From Aristolochia californica (lineage: Eukaryota; Streptophyta; Magnoliopsida; Piperales; Aristolochiaceae), in the NCBI GenBank assembly GCA_029961685.1, contig JARWKL010000010.1:12359931-12423930 (forward strand): a stretch of DNA of 64,000 nucleotides, read 5' to 3'. Of the stretch, positions 25,239-36,768 are shown piece after piece (within the stretch, counting starts at the first letter, position 1; each line of letters starts with the position of its first letter). Under the pieces are notes generated by a model, which saw nothing but the letters and a program-made list of their open reading frames with translations, was not told the DNA's origin and searched no databases. Made by a program: the position numbers and the translations under genes.

Positions 25239-25703
25239 GTGGTGGATATGCATGCCAGAAACATGTTGAGGATGCAAGTGGACCTAATGATCCAAAAATT
25301 TCAAGGAGTGGAAAAAATCAAATTCTCAAGTGGTTGGATATTTACCAGGGCCGAACAACCCACTTTTTGCCTATCCTTAAAAATCACAGATACTTTTTGG
25401 AACTATCTCTCTCAGCATTTGTGCATTTCCATTTTGGATGTTCAAATTTGTTTTCTGATCCATACTTGAGTTTTCACTCTCCCATCTTTCTCGAAAATAA
25501 AAAAGTTATAAGGCATAGCAAAATGAAAATTTTAGAGTTCATGTATGCAAAAAAACAATTTCAAAATTATTTCAGGCACTAAAAATGAACTCCAAGAGTT
25601 TGTTATCCGTGTTCTGGAAATTCCACTAGTATAGCTTCTAATAATAAGCCTGGTGGAATTTTATAGGAAAGGGACTTGTAACTGATCCTAACATGCTTTA
25701 AGT
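25239..25703 (+). repeat. Reference (near-consensus) 465-bp monomer with its landmarks
   Basis: This full-length unit is close to the commonest base at most positions. It opens with clustered short palindromes: ATGCAT and GCATGC overlapping at 25248-25255, and AACATGTT at 25260-25267. Next come CCAAAAATTTCAAGGAG, then AGTGGTTGGATATTTACC, then ACAACCCACTTTTTGCC. A pyrimidine-rich middle follows (ATCTCTCTCAGC, then CATTTCCATTTTGG). The 3' half has TTTTCTCG, the palindrome AAAATTTT at 25526-25533, and a length-variable A-tract (25549-25555 here, commonly 8-10, up to about 16 elsewhere). It ends with ACTAGT at 25625-25630 and CTTGTAACTGATCC just before the next unit. NsiI, SphI, PciI and SpeI recognition sites therefore occur about once per unit, which predicts restriction ladders of about 465 bp. 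The start is a convenient phase, not a biological boundary. Confidence 0.9.
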
Positions 25704-26093
25704 ATTATGGTATGCATGCCACAAACCTGTTGAGGATGCAAATGGACCTAATGATCCTAAAATTTCATAAAAATGACAGATAGTTTTTGTAACTATCTTT
25801 CTCAGCAATTGTACATTTCCATTTTTGATGTTCAAATTTGTTTTCAGATCCAAACTTGAGTTTTCACTCTCCCATTTTTCTCGTAAACAAAAAAGATATA
25901 AGGAAGAGCAAAATGAAAATTTTAGAATTCATGTATATATAAAAAAAATTTCAAAATTATTTTAGGCACTAAAAAAGAACTCCAAGGTTTTTTTATCCAT
26001 GTTATGGAAATTCCACTAGTACAACCCCTAATAATAAGCTTGGTCGAATTTTTTAGGAAAGAGACTTGTAACTGATCCTAACATGCTTTAAGT
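25704..26093 (+). repeat. Unit 58, 390 bp, ~75-bp internal deletion and damaged phase point
   Basis: The start reads AGTATTATGGTATGCATGCC, and CCTAAAATTTCA at about 25757-25768 joins TAAAAATGACAG. The GGAGTAG...CCCACTTTTTGCC segment is missing. The 3' end of this unit (TTATGGAAATTCC, AAGCTTGGTCGAA) matches the 3' end of the unit at 22071. Confidence 0.88.
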
Positions 26094-26790
26094 GTGGTGG
26101 ATATGCGTGCCAAAAACATGTTGAGGATGCAAGTTGACCTAATGATCCAAAAATTTGGAGTAGAAAAAAATCAAATTCTCAAGTGGCTGGATATTTACCA
26201 GGGCCAAACAACCCACTTTTTGCCCATCCTTAAAAATCACATATACTTTTTGGAACTATCTCTCTCAGCATTTGTACATTTCCATTTTGGATGTTCAAAT
26301 TTGTTTTCAGACCCAAACTTTTGTTTTCACTCTCCCATTTTTTCTCGTAAACAAAAAAGATATAAGGCGTAACAAAATGAAAATTTTAGAGTTCATGTAT
26401 GTAAAAAAAAAATTTCAAAATTATTTCAGGCATTAAAAATGAACTCCAAGGATTTCTTATTCATGTTCTGGAAATTCCACTAGTACAGCCCCTAATATTA
26501 AGCTTGGTGGAATTTTATAGGAAACGGACTTGTAACTAATCCTAACATGCTTTAAGTGTGGTGGATATGAATGCCAGAAACATGTTGAGGATGCTAGTGG
26601 ACCTAATGATCCAAAAATTTCAAGGAGTAGAAAAAATCAAATTCTCAAGTGGTTGGATATTTACCAGGGCCAAACAACCCACTTTTTTCCTATCCTTAAA
26701 ACTCACAAATACTTTTTGGAACTATCTCTCTCAGCATTTGTGCATTTCCATTTTGGATGTTCAAATTTTTTTTCAGATCCAAACTTGAGT
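26000..26790 (+). repeat. Units 58(3')-60, copy 2 of the 22.4-23.2 kb segment
   Basis: Partner of 22440-23230. Units at 26094 and 26558 correspond to those at 22535 and 23000. The end of the 26094 unit also contains the patch found at 50.5 kb. Confidence 0.8.
26434..26569 (+). repeat. 136-bp block identical to 50532-50667
   Basis: It covers the 3' end of unit 59 and the start of unit 60. Diagnostic bases are AAGGATTTCTTATTCATG, CTAATATTAAGCTTGG, GGAAACGGACTTG and TAACTAATCC. I compared the two blocks base by base and found no difference. Outside the block the two regions belong to different subtypes. Confidence 0.9.
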
Positions 26791-27019
26791 TTTCACTCTC
26801 CCATTTTTCTCGTAAATAAAAAAGATATAAGGCAATAAAAAATGAGAATTTTAGAGTTCATGTATGAAAAAAAAATTCAAAATTACTTCAGTCACTAAAA
26901 ATGAACTCAAAGGTTTTGTTATCCACGTTCTAGAAATTTCACTAGTACAACCCCTAATAATAAGCCTGGTGGACTGTTATAGGAACGGGACTTGTAACTG
27001 ATCCTAGCATGCTTTAAGT

Positions 27020-28864
27020 GTGGTGGATATGCATGCCAAAACTTGTTGAGGATGCGAGTGGACATAATGATCATAAAATTTCAAGGAGTAGAAAAAATCA
27101 AATTCTCAAGTGGTTGGATATTTACCAGGGCCAAACAACCCACTTTTTCCTTATCCTTAAAAATCACAGATACTTTTTGGAAGAATCTCTCTCAGCATTT
27201 GTGCATTACCATTTTTGATGTTCGAATTTCTTTTCAGATCCAAACATGAGTTTTCACTCTCCCATTTTTCTCGTACACAAAAAAGAAATAAGGCATTAAA
27301 AAAATGAAAATTTTAGAGTTCATGTATGCAAAAAAAAAAAATTCAAAATTATTTCAGGCAGTAAAAATGAACTCCAAGGTTTTGTTACCCATGTTCTGGA
27401 AATTTCACTTGTACATCCCCTAATAATTGACCTGGTGGACTTTTATAGTAAAGGGACTTGTAACTGATCCTAGCATGCTTTAAGTGTGGTGGATATGCAT
27501 GCCAGAAACTTGTTGAGGATGCAAGTGGACATAATGATCATAAAATTTCAAGGAGTAGAAAAAATCAAATTCTCAAGTGGTTGGATATTTACCAGGGCCA
27601 AACAACCCACTTTTTGCCCTTCCTTAAAAATCACATATACTTTTTGGAACTATCTCTCTCAGCATTCTTGCATTTCCATTTTGGATGTTCAAATTTGTTT
27701 TCAGACCCAAACTTGAGTTTTCACTCTCCCATTTTTCTCGTAAACAAAAAAGATATAAGGCATAACAAAATGAAAATTTTAGAGTTCATGTATGCAAAAA
27801 AAAAATTTCAAAATTATTTCAGGCATTAAAAATGAACTCCAAGGTTTTGTTATTCTCGTTCTGGAAATTCCACTACTACAGCCCCTAATATTAAGCTTGG
27901 TGGAATTTTATAGGAAAGGGACTTGTAACTGATCCTAGCATGCTTTAAGTGTGGTGGATATGCATGCCAAAAACTTGTTGAGGATGCAAGTGGTCATAAT
28001 GATCATAAAATTTCAAGGAGTAGAAAAAATCAAATTCTCAAGCAGGGCCAAACAACCCACTTTTTGCCTATCTTTAAAAATCACAGATACTTTTTGGAAC
28101 AATCTCTCTCAGTATTTGTGCATTACCATTTTGGATGTTCGAATTTCTTTTCAGATCCAAACATGAGTTTTCACTCTCCCATTTTTCTCGTACACAAAAA
28201 AGAAATAAGGCAATAAAAAATGAAAATTTTAGAGTTCATGTATGCAAAAAAAAAATTTCAAAATTATTTCAGGCACTAAAAATGAACTCCAAGGTTTTGT
28301 TACCCATGTTCTGGAAATTTCACTTGTACAACCCCTAATAATAAACCTGGTGGACTTTTATAGTAAAGGGACTTGTAACTGATCCTAGCATGCTTTAAGT
28401 GTGGTGGATATGCGTGCCAGAAACTTGTTGAGGATGCAAGCGGACATAATGATCATAAAATTTCAAGGAGTAGAAAAAATCAAATTCTCAAGTGGTTGGA
28501 TATTTACCAGGGCCAAACAACCCACTTTTTGCCTATCCTTAAAAATCACAGATACTTTTTGGAACAATCTCTCTCAGCATTTGTGCATTACCATTTTGGA
28601 TGTTCGAATTTGTTTTCAGATCCAAACATGAGTTTTCACTCTCCCATTTTTCTTGTAAGCAAAAAAGATATAAGGCATAACAAAATGAAAATTTTAGAGT
28701 TCATGTATGCAAAAAAAAAATTCAAAATTATTTCTGGCACTAAAAATGAACTCCAAGGTTTTGTTATCCATGTTCTGGAAATTTCACTAGCACAACCCCT
28801 AATAATAAGCTTGGTGGACTTTTACAGTAAAGGGACTTGTAACTGATCCTAGCATGCTTTAAGT
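27020..28864 (+). repeat. Two tandem copies of a dimeric higher-order repeat
   Basis: Units 61 and 63 share CAAAACTTGTTGAGG or a close form, TTCGAATTTCTTTTC, CGTACACAAAAAAG and GGAAATTTCACTTGTAC. Units 62 and 64 share their 5' halves (AGAAACTTGTTGAGG, GACATAATGATCATAAAA). The shift is 931 bp at the first pair and 915 bp at the second, the difference being the 15-bp deletion in unit 63. All four are preceded by CCTAGCATGC. Confidence 0.8.
27951..28400 (+). repeat. Unit 63, 450 bp, 15-bp deletion
   Basis: CTCAAGCAGGGCC near 28036-28048 lacks TGGTTGGATATTTAC. This removes one of the most conserved blocks in the monomer. Confidence 0.9.
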
Positions 28865-31660
28865 GTGGTGGATATGTATGCTAGAAACATGTTGAGGATG
28901 CAAGTGGACCTAATGATCCCAAAATTTCAAGGATTAGAAAAAACCAAATTCTCAAGTGGTTGGATATTTACCAGGGCCAAACAACCCACTTTTTGCCTAT
29001 CCTTAAAAATCACAGATACTTTTTCGAACAATCTCTCTCAGCATTTGTGCATTTCCATTTTGGTTGTTCAAATTTGTTTTTCGATCCAAACTTGAGTTTT
29101 CACTCTCCCATTTTTCTCGTAAACAAAAAAGAAATAGGGCATAACAAAATGAAAATTTCAGAGTTCATATATGCAAAAAAAAATTTCAAAATTATTTCAA
29201 GCACTAAAAATGAACTCCAAGGTTTTGTTATCCATGTTCTGGAAATTCCAATAGTACAGCCTCTATTAATAAGCCTGGTGGAATTTTAAAGGAAAGGGAC
29301 CTGTAATTGATCCTAACATGCTTTAAGTGTGGTGGTTATGCATGCCAGAAACATGTTGACTACGCAAGTGGACCTGATGATCCAAAAATTTCTTGGAGTA
29401 GAAAAAATCAAATTCTCATATGGTTGGATATTTACCAGGGCCAAACAACCCACTTTTTGCCTATCCTTAAAAATCACAGATACTTTTTGGAACTATCTCT
29501 TTCAGCATTTGTGCATTTCCATTTTGGATGTTCAAATTTGTTTTCAGATCCAAACTTGAGTTTTCACTCTCCCATTTTTCTCGTAAACAAAAAAGAAATA
29601 AGGCATTAAAAAATGAAAATTTTAGAGTTCATGTATGCAAAAAAAAAAAAATATTCAAAATTATTTCTGGCACTAAAAATGAACTCCAAGGTTTTGTTAT
29701 CCATGTTCTGGAAATTTCACTAGTAAAGCCCCTAATAATAAGCCCGGTGGACTTTTATAGGAATGGGACTTGTAACTGATCCTAGCATACTTTAACTGTG
29801 GTGGATATGCATGCCAAAAACATGTTGAGGATGCAAGTGGACATAATGATCATAAAATTTCAAGGAGTAGAAAAAATCAAATATTCAAGTGGTTGGATAT
29901 TTACTAGGGCCAAACAACCCACTTTTTGCTTATCTTTAAAAATCACAGATACTTTTTGGAACAATCTCTCTTAGCATTTGTGCATTACCATTTTGGATGT
30001 TCGAATTTGTTTTCAGATCCAAACATGGGTTTTTTCTCTGCCATTTTTCTCGCAAACAAAAAAGATATAAGGCATAACAAAATGAAAATTTTAGAGTTCA
30101 TGTATGCAAAAAAAAAAAATTTCAAAAATATTTCAGGTACTAAAAATGTACTCCAAGGTTTTGTTATCCATGTTCTGGAAATTCCACTAGTACAACCCCT
30201 AATAATTAGCCTAGTGGAATTTTATCGGAAAGGGACTTGTAACTGATCCTAACATCCTTTAAGTATGGTGGATATGCATGCCAGAAACATATTGACGATG
30301 CAAGTGGACCTAATGATCCAAAAATTTCAAGGAGTAGATAAAATCAAATTGTCAAGTGGTTGGATATTTACGAGGGCCAAACAACCCACTTTTTGCCTAT
30401 CCTTAAAAATCACAGATACGTTTTGGAACTATCTCTCTCAGCATTTGTGCATTTCCATTTTGGATATTCGAATGTTTTTTCAGATCCAAAGTTGAGTTTT
30501 CTCTCTCCCATTTTTCTCGTAAACAAAAAAGATATAAGGCATAACAAAATGAAAATTTTAGAGTTCATGAATGCAAAAAAAAAAACATTTCAAAATTATT
30601 TCAGGCACTAAAAATGAACTCCAAGGTTTTGTTATCCATGTTCTTGAAATTCCACAAGTACAGCCCCTAATAATTAGCCTGGTGGAATTTTATAGGAAAG
30701 GAACTTGTAACTGATCCTAACATGCTTTAAGTGTGGTGGACATGCATGCCAGAAACATGTTGACGATGCAAGTGGACCTAATGATCCAAAATTTTCAAGG
30801 AGTAGAAAAAATCAAATTCTCAAGTGGTTGGATATTTACCAGGGCCAAACAACCACTTTTTGCCTATCCTTAAAAATCACAGAAACTTTTTGGAACTATC
30901 TCTCTCAGCATTTGTGCATTTCCATTTTTGATGTTAAAATTTTCTTTCAGATCCAAACTTGAGTTTTCACTCTCCCATTTTTCTCGTAAACAAAAAAGAA
31001 ATAGGGCATAACAAAATGAAAATTTCAGAGTTCATGTATGCAAAAAAAAAATTTCAAAATTATTTCAGGCACTAAAAATGAACTCCAGGTTTTGTTATCC
31101 ATGTTCTGGAAATTCCACTAGTACAGACCCTAATAATAAGCCTGGTGGAATTTTATAGGAATGGGACTTGTAACTGATCCTAACATGCATTAAGTGTGGT
31201 GGATATGAATGCCAGAAACATGTTGAATATGCAAGTGGACCTAATGATCCAAAAATTTCAAGGAGTAGAAAAAATCAAATTCTCAAGTGGTTTGATATTT
31301 ACCAGGGCCAAACAACCCACTTTTTGCCTATCCTTAAAAATCATAGATACTTTTTGGAACAATCTCTCTCAGCATTTGTGCATTACCATTTTGGATGCTC
31401 AAATTTGTTTTCAGATCCAAACTTGAGTTTTCACTTTCCAATTTTTTTGGAAACAAAAAAAGATATAACGCATAACAAAATGAAAATTTTAGAGTTCGTG
31501 TATGCCAAATAAAAATTTCAAAATTATTTTAGGCACTAAAAATGAACTCCAAGGTTTTGTTATCCATGTTCATGAAATTCCACAACTACAGCCCCTAATA
31601 ATAAGCCTGGTGGAATTTTAGAGGAAAGGGACTTGTAACCGATCCTAACAAGCTTTAAGT

Positions 31661-32587
31661 GTGGTGGATATGCGTGCCAAAAACTTGTTGACGATCCAAG
31701 AGGACCTAATGATCCAAAAATTTCTAGGAGTAGAAAAAATCAAATTCTCATGAGGTTGGATATTTACCAGGGCCAAACAACCCTCTTTTTGCCTATCCTT
31801 TAAAATCACAGATACTTTTTGGAACTATCTCTCTCAGCATTTGTGCATTTCCATTTTGGATGTTCAAATTTGTTTTCAGATCCAAACTTGAGTTTTCACT
31901 CTCCTATTTTTCCCGTAAACAAAAAAGATGTCATGCATACCAAAATGAAAATTTTAGAGTTCATGTATTTAAAATAAATTTTATATTATTTCTAGCACTC
32001 AAAATGAACTCCAAGGTTTTGTTATCCATGTTCTGGAAATTCCACCAGTACAACCCTAATAATAAACTTGGTGGAATTTTATAGGAAAGGGACTTGTAAC
32101 TGATCCAAACATGCTTTAAGTGTGGTGGATATGCATGCCAGAAACATGTTGACGATGCAAGTGGACCTAATGATCCAAAAATTTCAAGGAGTAGAAAAAA
32201 TCAATTTCTCAAGTGGTTGGATATTTACTAGGGCCAAACAACCCACGTTTTGCCTATCCTTAAAAATCACAGATACTTTTTGCAACAATCTCTCTCAGCA
32301 TTTGTGCATTACCATTTTGGATGTTCAAATTTTTTTTCAGATCCAAACTTGAGTTTTCACTCTCCCATTTTTCTCGTAAACAAAAAAGAAATAGGGCATA
32401 ACAAAATGAAAATTTCAGAGTTCATATATGCAAAACAAAAAATTTCAAAATTATTTCAGGCACTAAAAATGAACTCCAAGGTTTTGTTATCCATGTTCTA
32501 GAAATTCCACTAGTACAGCCCCTAATAATAAGCCTAGTGGAATTTTATAGGAAAGGAACTTGTAACTGATCCTAACATGCTTTAAGT
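31661..32587 (+). repeat. GATGTCA dimer, copy 1 (units 71-72)
   Basis: Unit 71 has GATGTCATGC, TTATTTCTAGCACTC and CCACCAGTAC. Unit 72 has CCCACGTTTTGCC, TTTTTGCAACAATC and GAAATAGGGC with AAATTTCAGAGTTC. The same pair of unit types, in the same order, lies seven units to the right at 34916. Confidence 0.8.
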
Positions 32588-32921
32588 GTGGTGGATATGC
32601 ATGCCAGAAGCATGTTTACGATGAAAGTGGACCTAATGATCCAAAAATTTCTAGGAGTAGAAAAAATAAAATTCTCAAGTGGTTGGATAATTTACCAGGG
32701 CCAAACAACCCACGTTTTGCCTATCCTTAAAAATCACAGATACTTTCTGCAACTATCTCTCTTAGCATTTGTGCATTTCAATTTTGGATGTTCAAATTTG
32801 TTTTCAGATCCAAACCTAAGTTTTCACTCTCCCATTTTTCTCGTAAACAAAAAATATATAAGGCATAACAAAATGAAAATTTTAGAGTTCATGTATGCAC
32901 AAAAAAAAATTCAAAATTATT

Positions 32922-33463
32922 TCACGCACTAAAAATGAACTATAAGGTTTTGTTATCCTTGTTCTGGAAATTCCACTCGTACATCCCCTAATAATAAGCT
33001 TGGTGGAATTTTATAGGAAAGGGACTTGTAACTGACCCTAACATGCTTTAAGTGTGGTGGATATGCATGCCAGAAATATGTTTACGATGCAAGTGGACCT
33101 AATGATCCAAAAATTTCAAGGAGTAGAAAAAATGGAATTCTCTAGTGGTTGGATATTTACCAGAGCCAAACAACACACGTTTTGCCTTTCCTTAAAAATC
33201 ATAGATATTTTTTGGAACTATCTCACTCAGCATTTGTGCATTTCCATTTTGGATGTTCAAATTTGTTTTCAGATCCAAACTTGAGTTTTCACTCTTCCAT
33301 TTCTCTCGTAAACAAAAAGAAATAAGGCATAACAAAATGAAAATTTTAGAGTTCATCTATGCAAAAAAAAAAATTTAAATTTTTTTCACGCACTAAAAAT
33401 GAACTATAAGGTTTTGTTATCCTTGTTCTAGAAATTCCACTCGTACATCCCCTAATAATAACC
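32922..33463 (+). repeat. Adjacent units with the same private 3' end
   Basis: CACGCACTAAAAATG, GAACTATAAGG, TTATCCTTGTTCT and CCACTCGTACATCCCC occur at about 32922-32998 and again 465 bp later at 33387-33463. Sharing of this rare set by direct neighbours indicates single-unit duplication or conversion. Confidence 0.85.
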
Positions 33464-34915
33464 TTGGTGGAATTTTATAGGAAAGGGACTTGTAACTGAT
33501 CCTAACATGCTTTAAGTGTGGTAGGTATGCATGCCAAAAACATGTTGAGGATGCAAGTGGACCTAATGATCCAAAAATTTCAAGGAGTAGAAAAAAAGAA
33601 ATTCTCAAGTGGTTGGGTATATACCAAGGCCAAACAACCCACTTTTTGCCTATCCTTAAAAATCATAGATACTTTTTGGAACTATCTCTCTCAGCATTTG
33701 TGCATTTCCATTTTGGATGTTTAAATTTGTTTTCAAATCCAAACTTGAGTTTTCACTCTCCAATTTTTCTCGTAAACAAAAAAGAAATAAGCCATAACAA
33801 AAGGAAAAGTTAAGAGTTCATGTATGCAAAAAAAAAAGAATTCAAAAATTTTTCAGGCACTAAAACGGAACTCCAAGGTTTTGTTATCCATGTTCTTGAA
33901 ATTCCACTAGTACAGCCCCTTATAAAAAGCTTGGTGGACTTTTATAGAAAAGGGACTTGTAACTGATCCTAGCAAGCTTTAAAGTGTGGTGGATATGCAT
34001 GCCAGAAACATGTTGAGGATGCAAGTGGACATAATGATCATAAATCTTCAAGAAGTAGAAAAAATCAAATTCTCAAGTGGTTCGATATTTACCAGGGCCA
34101 AACAACCCACTTTTTGCGTATCCTTAAAAATCACAGATACTTTTTGGAACAATCTCTCTCAGCATTTGTGCATTACCATTTTGGATGTTCAAATTTGTTT
34201 TCAGATCCAAACATGAGTTTTCACTCTCCCGTTTTTCTCGTAAACAAAATAGATATAAGGCATAACAAAATGAAAATTTTAGAGTTCATGTATGCAAAAA
34301 AAAAAATTCAAAATTATTTCAGGCACTAAAAATGAACTCCAAGGTTTTGTTATCCAAGTTCGGGAAATTCCACTAGTACTGCCCCTAATAATAAGCCAGG
34401 TGGAATTTTATAGGAAAGGGACTTGTAACTGATCCTAACATGCTTTAAGTGTGGTGGATATGCATGCCAGAAACATGTTGAGGATGCAAGTGGACCTAAC
34501 GATCCAAAATTTCAAGGAGTAGAAAAAATCAAATTCTCAAGTGGATGGAAATTTACGAGGGCCAAACAATCCATTTTTGCCTATCCTTAAAAATCACAGA
34601 TACTTTTTGGAACTATCTCTCTCAGCATTTGTGCATTTCCATTTTGAATGTTTAAATTTGTTTTCAGATCCAAACTTGAGTTTTCACTCTCGCATTTTTC
34701 TCGTAATAAAAAAAGATATAAGGTATAACAAAATGAAAATTTTAGAGTTCAAGTATGCAAAAAATAAAAATTTCAAAATTATTTCAGGCACTAAAAATGA
34801 ACTCCAAGGTTTTGTTATCTATGTTCTTGAAATTCCACTAGTACAACCCCTAATAATAATCCTAGTGGAATTTTATCGGAAAGGGACTTGTAACTGATCC
34901 TAACATGCTTTAAGT

Positions 34916-35842
34916 GTGGTGCATATGCATGCTTGAAACATGTTGAGGATGCAAGTGGACATAATGATCCAAAAATTTCAACGAGTAGAAAAAATCAATT
35001 CTCAAGTGGTTGCATATTTACCAGGGCCAAACAACCCACTTTTTGCCTATCCTTAAAAATCACAGATACTTTTTGGAACTATCTCTCTCAGCATATTTGC
35101 ATATCCATTTTGGATGTTAAAATTTGTTTTCAGATCCAAACTTGAGTTCTCACTCTCCTATTTTTCTCGTATACAAAAAAGATGTCAGGCATAACAAAAT
35201 GAAAATTTTAGAGTTCATGTATTCAAAAAAACATTTAAAATTATTTCTAGCAGTCAAAATGAACTCCAAGGTTTTGTTATCCATGTTCTGGAAATTCCAC
35301 CAATACTGCCGTAACAATTAACTTGGTGGAATTTTATAGGAAAGGGACTTGTAACTGATCCAAACATGCTTTAAGTGTGGTGGATATGCATGCCAGAAAC
35401 ATGTTGATGATGCAAGTGGACCTAATGATCCAAAAATTTCAAGGAGTAGAAAAAATCAAATTCTCAAGTGGTTGGATATTTACCAGGGCCAAACAACCCA
35501 CGTTTTGCCTATCCTTAAAAATCACAGATACTTTTTGCAACAATCTCTCTCAGCATTTGTGCATTTCCATTTTGGATGTTCAAATTTGTTTTCAGATCCA
35601 AACTTGAGTTTTCACTCTCCCATTTTTCTCGTAAACAAAAAAGAAATAGGGCATAACAAAATGAAAATTTCAGAGTTCATGTATGCAAAAGAAAAATTTT
35701 CAAAATTATTTCAGGCACTAAAAATGAACTCCAAGGTTTTGTTATCCATGTTCTGGAAATTCCACTAGTACAGCCCCTAATAATAAGCCTAGTGGAATTT
35801 TATAGGAAAGGAACTTGTAACTGATCCTAACATGCTTTAAGT
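34916..35842 (+). repeat. GATGTCA dimer, copy 2 (units 78-79)
   Basis: Unit 78 has CATGCTTGAAAC, GGTTGCATATTTACC, CAGCATATTTGCATATCC, GATGTCAGGC and TTCTAGCAGTC. Unit 79 matches unit 72 (CCCACGTTTTGCC, TGCAACAATC, GAAATAGGGC). Unit 78 and unit 80 (35843) differ by eye at only about eight to ten positions in 461 bp. Confidence 0.88.
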
Positions 35843-36768
35843 GTGGTGCATATGCATGCTTGAAACATGTTGAGGATGCAAGTGGACATAATGATCCAAA
35901 AATTTCAACGAGTAGAGAAAATCAAATTCTCAAGTGGTTGCATATTTACCAGGGCCAAACAACCCACTTTTTGCCTATCCTTAAAAATCACAGATACTTT
36001 TTGGAACTATCTCTCTCAGCATATTTGCATATCCATTTTGGATGTTAAAATTTGTTTTCAGATCCAAACTTGAGTTTTCACTCTCCTATTTTTCTCGTAT
36101 ACAAAAAAGATGTCAGGCATAACAAAATGAAAATTTTAGAGTTCATGTATTCAAAAAAACATTTAAAATTATTTCTAGCAGTCAAAATGAACTCCAAGGT
36201 TTTGTTATCCATGTTTTGGAAATTCCACCAGTACAGCCGTAGTAATTAACTTGGTGGAATTTTATTGGAAAGGGACTTGTAACTGATCCTAACATTCTTT
36301 AATTGTGGCGGATATGCATGCAAGAAACATGTTGGTGATGCAAGTGGACCTAATGATCCAAAAATTTCAAGCAGTAGAAAATATCAAATTCTCAAGTGGT
36401 TTGATATTTACCTGGCCCAAACCACCCACTTTTTGCCTATCCATAAATATCACAGATACTTTTTGGAACTATCTCTCTCAGCATTTGTGCATGCCCATTT
36501 TGGATGTTCAAATTGTTTTCCGATCCAAACTGGAGTTTTCACTCTCCCATTTTTCTCCTAAATAGAAAAGATATAAGGCATAACAAAATGAAAATTTTAG
36601 AGTTCATGTATGCAAAAAAAAAATTCCTAAATTATTTCAGGCTCTAAAAATGACTTCGAAGGTTTTGTTATCCATGTTCAGGAAATTCCACTAGTACAGC
36701 CGCTAATAATAAGCCTGGAGGACTTTTATAGGAAAGGGACTTGTAACAGATGCTAACGTGCTTTAAGA
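35843..36768 (+). repeat. GATGTCA dimer, copy 3 (units 80-81)
   Basis: The first unit is almost the same as 34916-35376. The second unit is of a different subtype from unit 79, marked by GTGGCGGATATGCATGCAAG, CTGGCCCAAACCACCC and CAGCATTTGTGCATGCCC. That second subtype returns at 40496 and 41426. Confidence 0.85.

Larger units (their letters stand above)
21913..31195 (+). repeat. Array block D, units 49-69
   Basis: Unit starts: 21913, 22071, 22535, 23000, 23464, 23891, 24353, 24778, 25239, 25704, 26094, 26558, 27020, 27486, 27951, 28401, 28865, 29329, 29798, 30265, 30733. Unit 49 is a 158-bp remnant that is one copy of a local duplication. Units 53, 55, 58 and 63 have internal deletions. Units 57, 61-65 and 67 are preceded by CCTAGCAT instead of the usual CCTAACAT, and many units around 27-30 kb read GATCATAAAATTTC instead of GATCCAAAAATTTC. 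The ACAATC/CATTACC type is frequent here. Confidence 0.95.
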
